Assembly: GCA_945901035.1 (NCBI GenBank)
Contig: CAMDKN010000019.1
Location: 1-12,683, forward strand
DNA length: 12,683 nucleotides
Direction of reading: 5' to 3'
DNA from: Gulosibacter massiliensis
GTDB taxonomy: Bacteria; Actinomycetota; Actinomycetes; Actinomycetales; Microbacteriaceae
Part shown: piece after piece, positions 10,828-12,683 of the stretch
How the letters are laid out: every line of letters starts with the position of its first letter
Numbering within the stretch: position 1 is the stretch's first letter
Position numbers and translations under genes: made by a program
Notes under the pieces: model-generated
Told to the model about the DNA's origin: nothing
The model's input: the letters and a program-made list of their open reading frames with translations, nothing else
Database searches by the model: none

Positions 10828-11202
10828 GTGCCAACGATTCAGCAGTTGGTTCGTAAGGGCCGCAGCCCCAAGGTCACCAAGACCAAGGCACCCGCGCTCA
10901 AGTCGAACCCGCAACAGCGTGGAGTGTGCACCCGTGTGTACACCACCACCCCCAAGAAGCCGAACTCGGCCCTTCGCAAGGTCGCTCGTGTCAAGCTTTC
11001 GAACGGCGTGGAAGTAACCGCCTACATTCCCGGTGAAGGCCACAACCTGCAGGAGCACTCGATGGTGCTCGTTCGTGGTGGTCGTGTGAAGGACCTCCCC
11101 GGTGTTCGGTACAAGATTGTTCGTGGCGCGCTCGACACGCAGGCGGTCAAGAACCGCAAGCAGGCTCGTAGCCTCTACGGCGCGAAGGCGGAGAAGAAGT
11201 AA
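10828..11202 (+). CDS. rpsL: 30S ribosomal protein S12 (uS12)
   Basis: 124 residues, the standard length. uS12 sits at the decoding centre of the small ribosomal subunit. The [12 protein letters not shown] block carries K43 and K44, and [10 protein letters not shown] carries K88. K43 and K88, the positions changed in streptomycin-resistant mutants (E. coli 42 and 87 without the initiator Met), are both lysine, so the gene looks streptomycin-sensitive. D89 is the residue that is beta-methylthiolated in some bacteria. The GTG start has a strong AAGGAG at 10815-10820 with 7-nt spacing. The TAA stop shares its last A with the rpsG ATG. It is the first gene of the str operon. Confidence 0.99.
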   Translation: MPTIQQLVRKGRSPKVTKTKAPALKSNPQQRGVCTRVYTTTPKKPNSALRKVARVKLSNGVEVTAYIPGEGHNLQEHSMVLVRGGRVKDLPGVRYKIVRGALDTQAVKNRKQARSLYGAKAEKK

Positions 11203-11672
11203 TGCCTCGTAAAGGACCCGCCGCCAAGCGACCCGTTGTCGCCGACCCCGTCTACGGTTCGCCCGTAGTTTCGCAGCTTGTCAACAAGATTCTTTTGGAC
11301 GGCAAGAAAGACCTCGCCCAGCGCATCGTCTACGGCGCGCTCGAAGGCGTCGCCACCAAGTCGAGCCAGGACCCCGTTGTCCTGCTCAAGAAAGCTCTCG
11401 ACAACGTCCGTCCGACCCTCGAGGTGCGTTCGCGCCGCGTCGGTGGATCGACCTACCAGGTTCCGGTCGAAGTCAAGCCGCACCGTGCGAACACCCTCGC
11501 ACTGCGCTGGTTGACGTCGTACGCAAAGTCGCGTCGTGAAAAGACGATGACCGAGCGCCTCCAGAACGAAATCCTCGACGCGTCCAACGGACTGGGAGCG
11601 GCTGTCAAGCGCCGTGAAGACACCCACAAGATGGCCGAGTCGAACAAGGCATTCGCGCACTACCGCTGGTAG
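11202..11672 (+). CDS. rpsG: 30S ribosomal protein S7 (uS7)
   Basis: 156 residues, the usual bacterial length, recognisable from the N-terminal [10 protein letters not shown], the YQVPVEV and R..TLALRWL blocks, and the C-terminal FAHYRW. uS7 binds the 3' major domain of 16S rRNA and starts assembly of the 30S head. Its ATG overlaps the rpsL stop by one base (TAATG), with GGAG at 11190-11193 inside the end of rpsL, an arrangement typical of translational coupling. In E. coli S7 represses its own operon post-transcriptionally through the rpsL-rpsG spacer. Here that spacer does not exist, so this mode cannot operate at the same place. Confidence 0.99.
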   Translation: MPRKGPAAKRPVVADPVYGSPVVSQLVNKILLDGKKDLAQRIVYGALEGVATKSSQDPVVLLKKALDNVRPTLEVRSRRVGGSTYQVPVEVKPHRANTLALRWLTSYAKSRREKTMTERLQNEILDASNGLGAAVKRREDTHKMAESNKAFAHYRW

Positions 11673-11680
11673 TCGCTCGG

Positions 11681-11704
11681 GGGCTGGTCCCACGGCCAGC
11701 CCCT
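11681..11704 (+). other. intercistronic hairpin between rpsG and fusA
   Basis: GGGCTGG (11682-11688) pairs with CCAGCCC (11697-11703). The stem extends inward by one wobble and one C-G pair to a 4-nt CCAC loop, and outward by a G-U. It starts 9 nt after the rpsG stop and is not followed by T residues. It may be a partial terminator, an mRNA-processing or stability element, or a regulatory site setting the ratio of EF-G to ribosomal protein. Confidence 0.6.
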
Positions 11705-11750
11705 CACCCCGACCTCACACTCATACAGAAACCCACACGGAGAACATCAC

Positions 11751-12683
11751 ATGGCACAGGACGTGCTCACCGACCTCAACAAGGTCCGCAACATCGGCAT
11801 CATGGCTCACATCGATGCCGGTAAGACGACGACCACGGAACGAATCCTTTACTACACCGGAATCACGCACAAGATCGGTGAAGTTCACGATGGCGCCGCC
11901 ACCATGGACTGGATGGCGCAAGAGCAGGAACGTGGAATCACCATCACGTCCGCCGCGACGACGTGTTTCTGGGACAAGAACCAGATCAACATCATTGACA
12001 CCCCGGGTCACGTCGACTTCACGGTCGAGGTCGAGCGTTCGCTTCGCGTTCTCGACGGTGCCGTTGCGGTATTCGACGGAAAAGAGGGCGTCGAGCCCCA
12101 GTCCGAAACCGTGTGGCGTCAGGCCGACAAGTACAACGTCCCCCGAATCTGTTTCGTCAACAAGATGGACAAGTTGGGTGCGGACTTCTACTTCACCGTG
12201 GAAACCATCATCAAGCGCCTCGGCGCCAAGCCCCTCGTGATCCAGCTTCCGATCGGTTTCGAGTCGACCTTCGTCGGCGTCGTCGACCTCATCGAGATGC
12301 GCGCCCTCGTGTGGCAGGGTGACTCCAAGGGTGACGTGAGCCTCGGTGCCTCGTACGAGATCGAAGCCATCCCCGCCGACCTTCAGGCCAAGGCCGAGGA
12401 ATACCGCTTGCAGCTCATCGAAGCGGTTTCCGAGTCCAGCGACGAACTCCTCGAGAAATTCCTCGCCGGCGAAGAGCCCACCATCCCCGAAATCAAGGCG
12501 GCCATCCGCACGATGACCATCGCGGGTGCTGCGTATCCCGTGCTCTGCGGTTCGGCGTTCAAGAACCGTGGCGTGCAGCCGATGCTCGACGCGGTCATCG
12601 ATTACCTGCCGTCGCCCCTCGATGTCCCCGACGTCGAAGGAACGGACGTTCGCGACCCGGAAAAGCAACTCACGCGCAAGCCG
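11751..12683 (+). CDS. fusA: elongation factor G, N-terminal part (cut by window end)
   Basis: The first 311 codons are present with no stop, so the gene continues past the window; a complete EF-G has about 700 residues. EF-G is the GTPase that drives translocation on the ribosome. The GTPase motifs are all intact: P-loop AHIDAGKT at 19-26, RGITI at 61-65 with the switch I threonine T64, DTPGH at 83-87, NKMD at 137-140 and GSA at 267-269. Between G4 and G5 lies the G-prime insertion normal for EF-G. The ATG at 11751 has GGAG at 11739-11742 with 8-nt spacing. The gene lies 78 nt after rpsG with a hairpin in the gap, and I see no convincing separate promoter. In this operon type tuf (EF-Tu) commonly follows, but that is outside the window. 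Confidence 0.98.
   Translation, partial: MAQDVLTDLNKVRNIGIMAHIDAGKTTTTERILYYTGITHKIGEVHDGAATMDWMAQEQERGITITSAATTCFWDKNQINIIDTPGHVDFTVEVERSLRVLDGAVAVFDGKEGVEPQSETVWRQADKYNVPRICFVNKMDKLGADFYFTVETIIKRLGAKPLVIQLPIGFESTFVGVVDLIEMRALVWQGDSKGDVSLGASYEIEAIPADLQAKAEEYRLQLIEAVSESSDELLEKFLAGEEPTIPEIKAAIRTMTIAGAAYPVLCGSAFKNRGVQPMLDAVIDYLPSPLDVPDVEGTDVRDPEKQLTRKP

Noticed and set aside
11721..12668. A 315-codon antisense frame over fusA
   Set aside because: It mirrors fusA, whose GTPase motifs are intact; it is a codon-bias artefact.

Overview
The window is a stretch of core actinobacterial chromosome, not a mobile or defence region. The RpoB and RpoC sequences, the long helical insertion in the beta-prime clamp region that is typical of Actinobacteria, frequent GTG starts and GC-rich codon use all point to an actinomycete. 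The closest match I recognise from memory is the Microbacteriaceae (Micrococcales). The family placement is an inference; the phylum is well supported.

Layout, left to right. Positions 1-80 hold the tail of a PLP-dependent decarboxylase, followed 3 nt later by agmatine deiminase (84-1082). Together they suggest a putrescine-forming unit. On the minus strand, converging on aguA with a 4-bp overlap, are a spermidine-synthase-fold protein (2412 down to 1561) and a SprT-like zinc metalloprotein (1540 down to 1079). A 223-bp divergent intergenic region (2413-2635) carries a good promoter for rpoB and possibly an overlapping promoter for the minus-strand pair. Then come rpoB (2636-6100) and rpoC (6145-10089), closed by a strong hairpin with a UUCG loop. 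A small single-domain prepilin peptidase (10189-10626) sits between the rpoBC unit and the str operon. The str operon has its own promoter, whose -35 box overlaps the peptidase stop codon, and a leader of about 170 nt. It runs rpsL (10828-11202), rpsG (11202-11672), an intergenic hairpin, and fusA (11751 to the window edge, incomplete).

How the genes work together: rpoB and rpoC make the two large subunits of RNA polymerase. rpsL and rpsG make 30S proteins uS12 and uS7, and fusA makes the translocase EF-G. The resistance-determining positions visible in RpoB and uS12 look like drug-sensitive sequences. The left third is a polyamine-themed neighbourhood, although the spermidine-synthase-like protein lacks one catalytic aspartate expected of a true aminopropyltransferase.

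I found no previously undescribed system. The observations most worth a second look are the possible face-to-face promoter upstream of rpoB, the non-canonical SpeE-like active site, the decarboxylase-aguA pairing, and the str-operon leader with a short Cys-containing ORF and a hairpin.
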